NCBI GenBank assembly: GCA_039881145.1
Contig: JAYKKI010000006.1
Location: forward strand, 8,998,501 to 9,062,500
Origin: Druceiella hillmani
Taxonomy: Eukaryota; Arthropoda; Insecta; Lepidoptera; Hepialidae
DNA: 64,000 nucleotides
Direction of reading: 5' to 3'
In this document: positions 1-12,159 of the stretch, one piece after another
Numbering within the stretch: position 1 is the first letter of the stretch
How the letters are laid out: each line of letters starts with the position of its first letter
Program-made: the position numbers and the translations under genes
The notes under the pieces: model-generated
What the model saw: the letters and a program-made list of their open reading frames with translations, nothing else
Told to the model about the DNA's origin: nothing
The model's database searches: none

Positions 1-1885
1 AAATAAATCAATTTAAACTGTGCCTTGGTGCAAATCTGCGACTGAATATCCTCTACCAATACATTATTGATACCGCACTTTCTTAACGTTTGCAAGGCTG
101 CTTTATTTCTTACTGAAGTTCTTTAAGGGTAGTTTAAAAGAAAACCGTGATGATAGTTACCAAAATTAGCCGAAGCTGATTGACGAAGTATTATTTAAGT
201 TATAACTAATTTTATGAAGTCAATTCTTAAGTGAATTTATCCGAAAGTTTTATAATATTTAAGATATTGACCACCGCAAGTATTTTACTGCATTGGTAAA
301 TATAGGAATAATTGAGGATTATAGCAGGTAATGGAAAGCGTGGGTCGTGTAAAAGTTGATTTAAAATATATTATCGTGAATTCCATATAGAAATTCCACA
401 TGGAAATAGCAGGAAAAACCCATTAAAATATATAAATATGTTAACCAATTTTGCTCGCTATTTCCAAAAAGATAATGGAGTAGGTGATTGCTATATGAAA
501 TCAGAATATAGAGAAGCATATGATGCTGATAATTATTATGTAAAAGCGGGTTGCTATTTTAGTATAAAATATGAATGCAGATGAATAGAGAATCCAATTT
601 ATTACCACATTGCGTATGTTCTTTAGTGAAATAGGTTTAGTAAAAGTAAACAGATCCAAGGAGTGGCAATTAAAGTTTAGAACTAAAATATTATTGATAT
701 ACGAAGTTATTTGATTAATGTGGTTTCTCTAACACAAGCTCTGCTATGGAATGAAAGGTCTTTTTCAGTTTTATACGTTTTTCAAGCTGATTTATCCCCT
801 AAATAGACCTTTAATTTCCGAGACTTTAAAAATATGTAAATACATATTTTTAAAGTCTCGGCAAGAAAGTGATACTAAACTTATAGCAAATACAAAATGT
901 GAGGATAAGGGAGGCCAGCGTTATGGTGCAAGTAATTTTTGCAGTCTGCTCACATGCTATATGTTGCAAAGGTTGCTTGGTAATGTGAAAATTCAAGAAA
1001 TACGGAAGGTTAAAATACTCTACGTATTACCGTTAAGGATATCGAAAACCTTTATGTAACGAATTAAGTAAACGAATATAAAACTTTTATCGGATATTAC
1101 TTACCGAAATGACATGTCGCCAATAGTTTGTTTGTGGTTCTTATGACTTCAATTCTTTCACTTTGGACACATACAGCGAAGAAACATAGGCTACAAATTA
1201 TTGTTAATTTGAAACAAAATTCCATAAAGAAAGTTGTGACGGCAACGTTCAATACACTCTGTAAAAATTTAGCAAATTTTTTATTATTCCTATAAAGCCT
1301 AATTTAGTAAATGTTATAATAGTCTTAATATCACTGCAGGGCACATTGTGATTTGTTAAGTATAAGAAAATCGTGGTTTTCACATAAGAAAAATACGTGT
1401 ATGCTCATCTGGGACGAATTTTTTGATCGGATTGATAATACGAAAATTTTAACGGTCAAATATATACATTTTTTTATTATGCACTTTTTTATATTTCCTT
1501 TTAAAATTATTGTAATAAATTTTAGAAAAAAACATATTTCTACAAGTTTCTCAAAGTTTTTGTAACATGTCCCGTTTTGATGCAAGGAAAAGTATTCCAT
1601 TTTAATACGGACTCGAACTATAAATTTTTTACGGATGGCAGTGTGAACATGATTATTATACGGAGCTTATACTTTGGAAATATACACTTGGTTTTTAATA
1701 TCGCATGCTACTTATTAAGTTTATACTTATATACGTAACAAATTAATAAGTGAATATTGATTATTTATTCCTTTGTTTTATTATGCACATTCATACAAAT
1801 TTAATAATATTGAAAACCCTATTTTTATTCAATACATTTATTGAGCCTTGTTTTACCATACACTGAAAGTAAATCCGTCTCTTAA
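1..1885. other. AT-rich stretch without a supported gene
   Basis: No gene is supported here. An open frame on the minus strand runs off the left edge (about 118 to 1, roughly 38 codons, no start inside the window) and could be the edge of an exon. A plus-strand frame of about 73 codons (361-582, containing the residues NFARYFQKDNGVG) has no recognisable family. A perfect snap-back repeat at 818-861 is listed separately. Confidence 0.5.
818..861. repeat. Perfect snap-back inverted repeat, 21-bp arms
   Basis: Positions 818-838 are the exact reverse complement of 841-861, leaving a 2-base centre at 839-840. The arm begins CCGAGACTTTAAAAATATGT. The symmetry is too long and exact for chance even in AT-rich DNA, and no terminator or transposon end explains it. 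A template-switch origin is an inference. Confidence 0.9.
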
Positions 1886-2150
1886 TTAGTAAGTAATATT
1901 AACTGTGATGGCACTTGCATGAACACAAATATTTGAATCATAGTATATATATTCGTAATATTTATTAAAAAAGGTGACTAACTTTTCTAAATTTGCGAGA
2001 AACGACATTTGTAATATACGATTTTGAAACGTTAAATATATAAAGTATTTTAAATACATCATCTTATCCACGTCAGTGTTCATGATAGGACTGTCGATAT
2101 TTATAACGATATCAGTGAGCTGGCCATCACCTGGTTGAACATAGCACCTT

Positions 2151-2152
<2 letters not shown>

Positions 2153-2205
<53 letters not shown>

Positions 2206-2227
2206 GTGTGTGTGTGTAAATATATAC
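2153..2227. repeat. (TA)n microsatellite with a (GT)n tail
   Basis: A TA dinucleotide run is interrupted by TGTA and ends in a short GT run. It lies just downstream (minus strand) of the second exon of the gustatory-receptor-like gene, in what would be its next intron. Open frames across it translate to Ile-Tyr repeats and are not genes. Confidence 0.95.
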
Positions 2228-2235
2228 AATGATAC

Positions 2236-3406
2236 CTGATCCAATGCAAACCCGAGAAAAAAATGGGCTGCTGCCAATGCTTGGAATAAACCTAGGACAA
2301 TGTAGAAAAATAGCTGAAACATGAATTAACCGATTAAACAAGTGATTACTTTTACAATAACGCACCGAGAGGGAAATATATATTTTAACAAATGCAAGAA
2401 GTACACAGACATGAATACTTTTTTCTGATTCACTTTAAATATTATGGTAAATTAAATATTATTCATGAATCATTTAGCAATGAATGTTCATAATTCTTAA
2501 AGTTGTATAACTAATTTTATGAAGTCAATTCTCAAGTGAATCTCTTCTTACAGTGTATATTGAAAGAAATTCAATATATGGTATAAAAGTATCATAGTTT
2601 TGTTAAAGTATTGTAGTGTTATATGTTCTATAGATCATTAATTAATTACCTGTAATTTGAATGCAGAACTTAACATATTGCACACTTCCAACAATTTGTA
2701 GCTTACTTGATATACATCCAAAATTCTGATGTTATCTTCCACAATGTCATCAGATATATCAATCGCGACATTGTTGAGAACATTAATACAAATTATACTA
2801 TCTGAATGCGCAACATTATTCCTTTCTAGTCGTTTCAATTCATTATTTAATACAAATTTTTACTGTTCTGAGTAACTGTATAAAATTGAACATTTCTCCG
2901 GTAAATAGGTAAAATTCTTGAATATTACCTATTATGTAAATAATATCGAATGTTAAAGTGATATAAATATGCTCAATAATTAGTTTCGTACTATGAAACA
3001 CAAAAATTAGTGTCACCATTGCAAAACTAATTCTTTTCATCTTTAAGAAAACCTCTTGTTTGCCGATGAGTTTAAGCTTTATATCGATTTCAATTGTCTT
3101 TCCGTAAATTGCGGCGAACAAAGATTGAGATGAAAAATTTATCCATATTATATTAATGATTAGTATGAATAACGTCATAAAATCCATCACCACACGTATT
3201 ACATCCAGGGAATTATCACCAAAATACAGAGAATATGTTCGGGTGAACATAAATAGCAAAACATAAAGAACAACGCATACTTTATAATGGCGTTCGTATT
3301 TATTAAGTCGTAGTAGACAATCTCGTTTTGTAAAGAGAAATGCTTGCGCAATCGAAATGGGATGAAGGCTACTTTTTAAAGAATATTCTGCTTCGATACT
3401 CGCCAT
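2236..3406 (-). pseudogene. Gustatory-receptor-like chemoreceptor (7tm_7), frameshifted and incomplete
   Basis: This is a candidate seven-transmembrane insect gustatory receptor, a ligand-gated channel subunit of sensory neurons. Exon 1 is 3406-2650. The ATG sits in a good insect start context (AAACAATGG) and the protein begins MASIEAEYSLKSSLHP, like the short cytoplasmic N-terminus of the family. Four hydrophobic segments follow at about residues 43-62, 73-95, 125-145 and 151-180. Near 2858-2868 the frame breaks: reading stops at 2843, while the next frame continues from LNNELKRLERNN to SAFKLQ. Removing one base makes exon 1 exactly 252 codons, ending CAG|GTAATT. Exon 2 (2313-2236, 26 codons, phase 0 on both sides) follows a TTTCAG acceptor and encodes FFYIVLGLFQALAAAHFF, which fits transmembrane segment 5. 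I could not find the C-terminal exons with the family's TYhhhhhQF motif. It is either a pseudogene or carries an assembly indel in an A/T run. The family call is by topology and motif pattern, not by search. Confidence 0.6.
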
Positions 3407-5221
3407 TGTTTCTGTCTAAGGTACTGAATATTCTTTGCTAAAGAGTCGACGGACCGAATTACGGTAAGGGCCGTTTAACTTAGCAACACACCTCTACATT
3501 AATAGAGAGTACTTTTAATATCTCTTTAACCCTGCTTTCTCTTAAAATTTTTGCATTACATTTTTGGTTTGATCAGGATTGATCATTTAATTGTTGGGTT
3601 TAACTTTTGGTTTGATTAAGGTTTGATCTCATCTAATGAGATGTTTAAGAAAAAATAAATTACTTATTCAATTGTATTTATTTATTTGCCAAGAGAATGA
3701 ACCGATTGAATACATATAAAATTCGCCCTTCTAGAGTTCTATACACACTTTGGCATATACAACAGGTGTTTGCAAAACGGTATAGAAAAAAGAATTTAGT
3801 TGAATTCCCGAGGATAAATTAAAATGACCACAATCGATTGTTTTTTGTATCTCATTCCGCACTCGAGATGTGCTATTTCAAAAGTAAAGCCAGTATATGG
3901 AGCCGTGCAAGTATTATTTCGCTGAAAGAAAAATCGATTGTACTTTTAAATTCAATATCTTTTTTAAGGTTTTTGGTAAAAAAAATTATTTTCGTAATAA
4001 AATAAGACTAAATTAGGAGTGAGAAGATATTTGAAAACAACGGATATTTTCTAATTAAACAGTAAATTATTTCAATGATTAAATAAATTGCAATAGTTGG
4101 TTTTATAAAAAGAAATAAAAAAGTATAATAAATCATTTTCGTCTCATTTCTTTGATAGGAACCAAAAAAAAATATTACGGCAATTAACCTACACCTCATA
4201 CCAACGGTTAAGGGTATATAGCATTTCTAAAACTATTTACAAATGGCTAATAAGACGGACGAATAAATTGTTTGCCATCACATAGATGTATTTATTACCT
4301 GGTACAAAATTTAAGAGTCGCGAAATATCGTGAAATTGAACATTGCTCATTTCATAATTTTGAGTTTAGTAGTTTCAGAGATAGACCACGAGATAACACA
4401 AACATATTTAACAAAATCACTAAATCTACGTTATGAAAAATAATTCAGTTCTTAGATATTATTATTAACGTTCTGAGAACAATAATAATATACTCTTCAT
4501 GATACTAAATATTCTGAATATTGAAAATTCAGGAAACACTTTTCCGAAATGTATAGTTTTGTGTTCCTTTTAAGTTGCTCTTTCACTTGATATTTCCCAC
4601 GATACAGGAACGTTAAACATTAGTTAATCATATTATTTGCGCCTTTAATTACTCCGTATGAAAATTTCTTAATGATGTCGGCCGTTGTATATCCCGCACA
4701 TATCTTAATATTTATCGTTCAATTTCTTAAAGAAACTCTTTACGACTGACGCATAGACAGGCGGACATGTGAGTGATATTTTAAGCGTTCTTCTATTCTA
4801 TTTGCCGTACGGAACAATGAAAGTTATTTTGTAAAAAGAAATTAAATACAGTAGTGAAATGAAAAACTTATGACCGATAATTAACTATACTAAAACGATT
4901 CAGGTACACAATTTCCACAATTATTTATTACGGATGTTACACATATATATTATTGGCAATTTCTACACCCAACATTATCGTTTCTTGAAAGACAATATTT
5001 ATAACGAGCTTGCTTCTCACTTATATTTATATTTGCAATAATTTTATCTTAAAAAGTTTTAATTCTTTTCACTAAGAGTAAATTAAAACCGCCACCGTCA
5101 TTGAAAGTTCCTTCAAGGACTCATCTTAAATTTATGCCCACCAGCAAGTAGCAATAAATCACCGCGACTTCATAAATTATAACTGTAGCAAATAATTATC
5201 GTAATTCAAATATATAAATTT
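3407..5221. other. Upstream flank of the receptor, no gene seen
   Basis: This is AT-rich DNA with no supported exon on either strand. It should contain the promoter of the receptor-like gene at its left end, but I cannot pick out a convincing TATA box or initiator. Confidence 0.4.
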
Positions 5222-5456
5222 TTATATTATATTTTTATTTATTAATTGAATACATGTCACGTTGATATTTTTATTTTTAATAAGTTGATAGAATAGAAAA
5301 AGAAAGAAACTATTTTTGTTACAGATTTGCACAAAGACATCGTATGTAATACTTGTTTTTTTAATATTACATGCAGGTTGAAGAATCTGGTACAACTTTG
5401 GCAATAAGATTGGAAAAAAATGAGTTCATTGTTTAAACCACCATTTTCACCTTCAG

Positions 5457-5645
5457 CTAATCTTCGATACTATCGCTTTCGAAGTCATCGCTTGTATGGT
5501 CCTCGAATTCTGATACATCCTCTCTGCTTTCTGAAGCTTCTGTCCCTTCAAAAATCTTCTCTTTTGGACCACGTTTAACATCAAAGTAACAGTTGTACTG
5601 ACATGTAACGACTTCTGTCGCTTTATTAAGGCAGAATTTATAATA
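5457..5645 (-). CDS. Possible terminal coding exon with an acidic C-terminus, unrecognised
   Basis: A minus-strand frame of about 62 codons ends at the stop at 5457-5459. It opens after a possible acceptor (TTTAAG, 5647-5646) with YYKFCLNKATEVVTCQYNCY, continues with a short basic stretch (KRGPKEK), and ends with a strongly acidic tail rich in Glu, Asp and Ser (SEFEDHTSDDFESDSIED). Such a composition is unusual for random translation of this AT-rich DNA, which mostly gives Ile, Tyr, Asn, Lys and Phe. No start or upstream exon was found. The acceptor lacks a clear pyrimidine tract, so the exon start is uncertain. It could be the last exon of a host gene or a retrocopy fragment. I do not recognise the family. 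Confidence 0.35.
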   Translation of the reverse strand, partial: YYKFCLNKATEVVTCQYNCYFDVKRGPKEKIFEGTEASESREDVSEFEDHTSDDFESDSIED

Positions 5646-5796
5646 CTTAAATTTGGTAGTAGTTTTGGATCATGTTGCATGATTAAAAACATCACTGATA
5701 TAAAATAAAATTTGTTTCAGTATAAGGGAAACATAAATTTTTCCGACAATTTTAAATAATTAAAGTACTTCTAACATTTATGTGGTTTGAATAGAA

Positions 5797-6045
5797 TCAA
5801 AAGAGTTGAACACGAAGCCAGTAAAAAGAATTTTTTTTTAAAGGTGATTTAAAATATTTAAATCGCTTATTGGGTAATAAAAATAATCTCGTAGTGAGTA
5901 AATTCAATACATCGTTTTTTTTATATTGTTTACACAAGATTTCAATAAAATTTACTTCGGGTCGAGTACACCCAAATAGAGCAACAGCAGGGTTTAATTT
6001 TAATACTCTGATGATACATTTTACTACTTTGTTTGAATAGTGCAA
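5797..6045 (-). CDS. Unrecognised 82-codon open frame, weak
   Basis: The minus-strand open frame contains the less biased stretch LNPAVALFGCTRPEVNFIEI. It lies about 130 bases upstream of the acidic exon at 5457-5645 on the same strand, so it might be an exon of the same gene. No splice sites with matching phase were established, and it may be chance. Confidence 0.15.
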   Translation of the reverse strand: MHYSNKVVKCIIRVLKLNPAVALFGCTRPEVNFIEILCKQYKKNDVLNLLTTRLFLLPNKRFKYFKSPLKKNSFYWLRVQLF

Positions 6046-7802
6046 GGTCTCAATACCATTATTGATCCTTTTCGTTTACCTAACTGTTGCATTTTTTTAT
6101 TGTTAGTACTTTTTAAGAGATATATTTCTTAATTTTTTAAAATTTTAAAACGGTTTTTGTGCGCAAATATCTGGGAATAAAAGCATTATTGTGGTTTAGT
6201 TCAAGGTAAGTTTTTTTTTATATCTTAAAAGATCTATTCAAAGATATCCCGTATGGTGGGTAAATAAAAGTTTTTTTGCTGACCTTTTCCTTATATAACA
6301 AAAGTTTATTTCTATAATACATTTGAATTCTGATGTTGGATTGTCAATATTGATCTGTAATTGGCTCCATACAAATTATCATCTCAATGTGTGCAAAAAC
6401 AGGAGACTCATTGAGATGGACTATATAGACGGGCAGAAAGACATAACGGTACAATAAGGGTTATTTGCTTGATTACAAAACCCTGAAAACTGTAGTTTGC
6501 CGAAAAACTAGTAATAATTTTAATTCTTATATTTGTTTAGAAATTCATAATAAATATCTTATTTAAGTAAGGTGTGTACTAGGCAATACATTTCCATATG
6601 ATGAAATGTTTCTACTCTTAATCATTTTAAATGTATATGCGTCTACGGATGTAGGAAACACTCGTGCTACGAGGTTTATACATAATTAATAGAATTTAAT
6701 TTTTATGTAATAGTTTATATTTATTCCTGCATGTGTACAATGACTGGTATAAAATGATACTATCAATATTTTGTCTATTTAGGCAAAATTATTTCCGCAG
6801 CTTCTGCAAATGTTTAATATTTCTATTTTCTTTTTTAATTTTAGCTTAACTGATTACTTAATAACATTATTGTTATATAACAGTAGTGTGCTTTTGAAAA
6901 AATATTATTAAACAAAATAGAATGATTACGATGTAAGTATATGCGGATTATACACTATCCTCTAATTCAGAATCTTTTGAATGGAAGCCATTTGCGACCT
7001 TATCCGCCCGATACATTTGGTGAAACTTGTTTCAATAAGTACTGCAGAATTTTAGAGATATGAAGGTCCTTTTAATTCCAAAAATGGGTGAGTGACAGCT
7101 AAACAAAATACATAATTCAGGTTTTTACTTGATTTCTCTCTATTTGTCTTAAGGATTTTATTACGACTACTTGTAAGAAAAGAAAGCTTATGTTTTTTAC
7201 ACGTATCCTTGTATATATGATGCCATACTTAGTAGAATCCCAACAGTTTAAGAACTTTAAGTTATGAGGTATCATTATATTCCTTTGTTGGTGTCACCAT
7301 GTGTGTCATAGAGTATATATGTTAAGTAAAAATGACATCGATATGGCTGTTATTCTGTTTAACATATAACAATATTTCAAAAACATTTTTAAGGTCCATA
7401 TTACCACTTGAAACTAATAGCCTCTGACTACACATAATAATTGTTGGCTAGTATAAGATAGCGAAGCAGATTCTTGTAGCGTAAGTTCAGAGAACAGGGA
7501 CTTTATATGAGTCATCAGGATCTGAGGAGACTTAATTTAAATTACCAGTAGTTTATCGCATGTTAAATCAAGTGTAAGTAGTTGTTCGGTAAATTAGCTT
7601 GAACATTGTATGCACCGTTATGTTAAAAAAAGTCAAACTTTTTTCCAGAATCCTATTTCACTATTTACCCACAAATAAATGATAACTCTTTAACTCATAT
7701 TATGGTTTGGTTTTAAAGGTGCCTGTGAAAGGATTCATATAGATAGGCAAAAAGGATTAATTTATGACGTTTATACATCAACTCACAGTGTGTAATAAGC
7801 AA

Positions 7803-7862
<60 letters not shown>

Positions 7863-7871
7863 GTATATATA

Positions 7872-7937
<66 letters not shown>

Positions 7938-8540
7938 AGCATTTTAATTCGGTTTATTTCTGTCAGTCTATGATACCGTAATCAATTCACCTATATTTTA
8001 AACAATGAATTCAAAATGACAATATATTCATTCACTTTACTTTTTAGGAGTTAATATCTATTATGCAAAAGCAGGTGTATTTATTTTTAAATATATTTGT
8101 ATTAAAATACAAATTATTAATTATATCCAGTTCTGGTCATATTTGTTACCGTCAAACAATGGACATATGGAGCTCTTTAATATTTGAAAATAATATACAA
8201 AATTTACTTCCATGTCTCCTCTTATAATTTTAAGTATCCTTAAATTCAGCTTTTTCCTTGTATAAAAGATATATTATTTTGTCTTGCCTCTGACTTTTCT
8301 AATCGCGGTGCATACTATATTTTTTCATTTAACTTTTTATTGGGTAGGCTAACTTTTTTCGAAAATGATTTAGAAAATACGGAAAATGTCCAGTGGCTTC
8401 CACGATCGAAGATATATAAAGACGCGGTACGCTCTCACTGATTCAGTAGTAACTAAGACGCTGAACTGTTAACACGCATAAAATATCCACAGGTTAGTAC
8501 TATGATAATGTCTATTATAATAGTACTAATCTAGTCACTC
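6046..8540. other. Gene-free AT-rich stretch
   Basis: I see no supported gene, RNA gene or element except the TA microsatellite at 7805-7932. Confidence 0.4.
7805..7932. repeat. (TA)n microsatellite, about 128 bp
   Basis: A nearly uninterrupted TA run with a few TGTA/TACA interruptions that are themselves arranged symmetrically. Confidence 0.97.
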
Positions 8541-8627
8541 TGCTACCAAAGCTACGTGTAACATATGTCAACGCTCAGTTCTTCAAGCAATATTTGAAGT
8601 TACTGCAAAACGATAGTCCCAGCGTTT

Positions 8628-9147
8628 CGCAGCGGCAATTATTACCTCAGTGATCATCCACGCTTCGGTCGACCGGTGGCATTAGATAGCGACAGGTTAA
8701 AATTGTTGATTGAAGAAGATACTCGATTAACGACCCCCTGGCTAGCAACAGATGGATGCTCGGGTGTTCCCATGGAACTATAGAGAATCATTACACATCT
8801 TGAGAAAAGGCTTTAAATACGGTGTGTTGGTACAACGTGAACTTAGCCCGGACCAGCCGTAGACGTAGCGCGGTCCTCATATAGACACACAGATCCGCCT
8901 TAAAATTTTGAATTTTGGTTGGACATACACCCCCCACTCGTGATATCCCCGGAACCTTGTACGCACTGATTATTGTACATTCAGATCGCTCGGCTTACGC
9001 GAAGAAAACTTTGATGAAGAAGTGCACTGCATACCAATTTTTTTAATCCAAGTCACCTGAATTTTATGCAGATTCTATCCACTCCCTGCCAGTGCATTGG
9101 ATGCATGTAGTACAAAATGATGATGACGGTTCTATCGAGGGTTAATT
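8628..9147 (+). mobile_element. Mariner-family transposase relic
   Basis: Mosaic reading of the plus strand gives pieces of a mariner transposase in the right order. At about 8648-8745 is SDHPRFGRPVALDSDRLKLL followed by IEEDTRLTT, the linker and second helix-turn-helix region with the GRP motif. At about 8920-9020 is VRTDYCTFRSL, matching the family's APTDYHLFRSL around the last catalytic Asp. At about 9060-9147 is FYADSIHSLPVHWMHVV, the C-terminal F-x-G-I-x-x-L-P-x-R-W block. Stops and frame changes separate the pieces. The central catalytic part looks deleted or scrambled, so the copy is dead. Terminal inverted repeats were not identified. Mariner moves by cut-and-paste into TA sites. Confidence 0.75.
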
Positions 9148-9149
9148 AA

Positions 9150-10340
9150 TTTTAAAAAAATACCACACTAATCACGGCTCATTATTAACCAACCCAATAT
9201 TATTGGCCTGTACAAATTTTGTTTTACGATAGTAAATCTTCATGGTCTGGAGCTTCTAAGAGATGGAAGCTTTCAATAATATTAAGTGTACATCTATATT
9301 CGAAAAATATACAAATGGCTCATTCGCATATCCAAAGTCAAGAGTACCGCAAACATATTTGAACATAAAGAAAAGATATAATCAATTTAAAAAGATATGA
9401 CGGTTTGTAAAAGAATTCGTCGCTCCCTTCAATACAGAGTTGTGAATAAGCTTGTAACGATATACTATTTTACTGATATTGCAGAATATGACTGAAAATT
9501 TCCTTCCTTATACTCCAATAGGTATATAAATATGAATCCATAGATATGATAAATATTGAAAGTTAACAAATTTATGCGTAAAATGTAATGAAAATAGGTA
9601 ACACTACTGTTGGAACAGTGTTTTATGGTCACTTGCATACTATACACTAGGTATAAAAATATAAAGGCAAATCTGATACTAAAATATTCAAAAAAGGAAG
9701 TGGCTCAAAATACAGCGAAAAAAGCTCTCAAAATAGAGAAATGAGACAATGTGACACCCCGTTACACCTGGGAAGCGAGCTCGTTATAATTATTTTGCTC
9801 AAAGCAACGGTAAGAACAGTGAATTGTATATAATATGAAGGATGATAATATGGAGAGGTTGCAACATATGTATAGTTCCTTGTTTGTGACTCCAATTTAA
9901 TACTTGCCGTGGGTCTCGGGTTTTTTAAGGTAAAAGTTTTATGACGTCATGTGGTTTTCGCCTCTTTCGTATATTTATTTATGGTTGGAATTTTTTTTAA
10001 AACGCTGAACTAGGGCCTTTCTTCTATCTTGGAGTTAAATATATATTCTTATGAATACAACTTTAACTATTTCAAAATTCTTATAGAATTTTCCGTCCTA
10101 TTTTCACACTTTCGAAAAAAATTATTTCTCAACCATTTCTTTGTAGTTAAGAAAAACATACATGCCCAATTTCAAGATCTGTAGGTTTAATAATGTTGAA
10201 GATTTCAATGGAAATGAAAATGATTTGGCCTTATAATTTTAGTCTCAGTAAATAAACAAATTTTTTTTATACAATTTTTTCGATTAGTGGGTTTGTAAAT
10301 TAATATATATAAAATAGATTCTACGGTGTCAGTATCACAA
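9150..10340. other. Gene-free stretch
   Basis: No exon, RNA gene or element is supported. The base composition is ordinary for the window. Confidence 0.4.
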
Positions 10341-10343
10341 TAA

Positions 10344-10530
10344 GGAATTTAGATACGGAGTTTAATACGTGAGCCTCGGCTTGAGATTTACATTACTAAT
10401 TTAAAAACCACAGATCCTAAAGTCTCATTTAATCATGCAGAACGGCCGCAGCGTCAGAGCTATTGAGGATTTAGAACTAGGAGTTCAGTAACTGAGCCTC
10501 TGCTTGAGACCCGCTACACTAATTTAAAAT
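10344..10530. repeat. Diverged tandem repeat, period about 122 bp
   Basis: A block near 10344-10405 recurs at about 10467-10527. The shared core is GAGCCTC(G/T)GCTTGAGA, followed by ACTAATTTAAAA. The copies differ at roughly one base in five, so the duplication is old. It lies just upstream of the possible LTR remnant, but a link is not shown. Confidence 0.6.
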
Positions 10531-11120
10531 TAAGAAATTTGCATTTTATGGTATTTATTTATATTTATATTTATATACAGTGTTAACTATTTTATACATT
10601 TTAAGAGAACGGTACTTAAAGAAAAATTCCACTCGCGCATCGGAGCTGACGCGCACAAATTTTATCAAAATATTCTCATCGAAGTATTTATACATAAAAG
10701 ATGTATATAATATTAAAGCGCGTATTAAGGCAAGTACTCGGCTTGAAGTGAAATGTAGTAGTATGAGATAAGATGTAAAAGTTCAAGTAACTAAATGAAT
10801 TAACTTCGGCGACGGGTTTTCTTGACGCGTTTATATAAAATCCAATACACAACAGAGAGAAAGCGATACACGAAAGCCAATACAGAGCGCTGCGAAAGAG
10901 ATGCACAATCCAAGAGCCAGACAAAACAAACCACTCCCGCTCCTCGTGCTCCCCCTTGCCTCGCGCTCCTCGTGCTCCGTGTCTGCAAATAAAATCGCTG
11001 CGAGCGCGCTGTTTCATTTTCTTTTTCGACCGCTGTATGATGCGGAGCTATTGCGAGTGCCGCAGTGGATGATGGCGTGCCATGCATGCCTCGCCGCTTG
11101 TGCATCTTAGTCGACCGATA

Positions 11121-11866
11121 TGTTGCATAGAGCGAGGGTAGCCATCGGTCACTGCAAACTTACTTCATCCTCCAATTCCATTATTTGATTACCTTAATAG
11201 AAATTATCTTGTGTTTTATTATTATTCGAGATTATCTTGAGTTCTATTATTTGATTATGGTCGCCGAAATAATCTTGTGTTTTAGTATTACGTGGTTATG
11301 GTCACAATATACTTTCCATAGCTAAGTAAACGACCTCTTAGGCAAAAGGCTTGAGCTAATTTCAATTTCATTTCAACGAACTTTTAGAAACGAATTTTTG
11401 TTGTGAATTGTAACCAAAATTATTTCCTTGTATCTATCTACTGAGATATTGATTAATAAACGGACTTAGGTCTAATCTAACAGTAGAGGACGAGAGTACA
11501 TTTGGCTGGCAAGTGAAAGGATTTGAAAACAAAAATATTTAAATATAGATGAAAATAGTAGGAAAAAGGCTTTGTAATTATATTAGCTACCGTGTTGTTT
11601 TTACTGCATGATTTAAAAGTTTTCCTGGTTCGGCTACTATCAATAAGGTAGAATTCCAACTAATGCAGAGATAATTTGAATCCTAACAAAATTAAAAAGG
11701 GGTCAATATGAAGAGAAATCAAGGGACTACGAGTAAATCTACATCTAATTTAAACAATATTAAAAGATTAAATGCAAATATTTTGCAGAATTACGAAAAA
11801 AATTTAGGTCAGGCGGATTTAGTTTTAATCAAAGGAGTAATATTAATTTGTTTGCTAATTGTGTAA
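11121..11866 (+). mobile_element. Possible LTR-retrotransposon remnant (LTR, primer site, gag start)
   Basis: A block starting TGTTGCATAG at 11121 ends in ACA at about 11500, with AATAAA at 11455-11460, as expected of an LTR of about 380 bp. It is followed at once by TTTGGCTGGCAAGTGAAAGG, which has the look of a primer-binding site after an LTR. An ATG at 11708 opens a 52-codon frame (MKRNQGTTSKSTSNLNNI...) ending at 11866, where a gag gene would begin. The DNA just upstream (10800-11180) is clearly richer in G+C and CpG than its surroundings. No second LTR and no pol sequence are present, and the tRNA was not identified. BEL/Pao or Gypsy is possible. Confidence 0.35.
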
Positions 11867-12159
11867 TTTATGGTTAAAAATGATAGGTATTCCGTTATTT
11901 TCAAAGAGAACCTAATTGTTTCTAGACATTCAATTCCTTACATGAAAATTAACTTCTAGTTTCCTTAATTAATACAATTACGAAGGTGACCCAGGGTTAC
12001 GGCAATGACTGTTAACTTAAAGGTTCGTCACCTATACTTTATCATTAATTTTATATAACAAATGCTTTATTATAGAATTATATAATAAATTTTTAAAATT
12101 GAATTATTTGATTGGATTTAAACTTTTCCAGCTGGATATATAATCATACTACAATCCTG

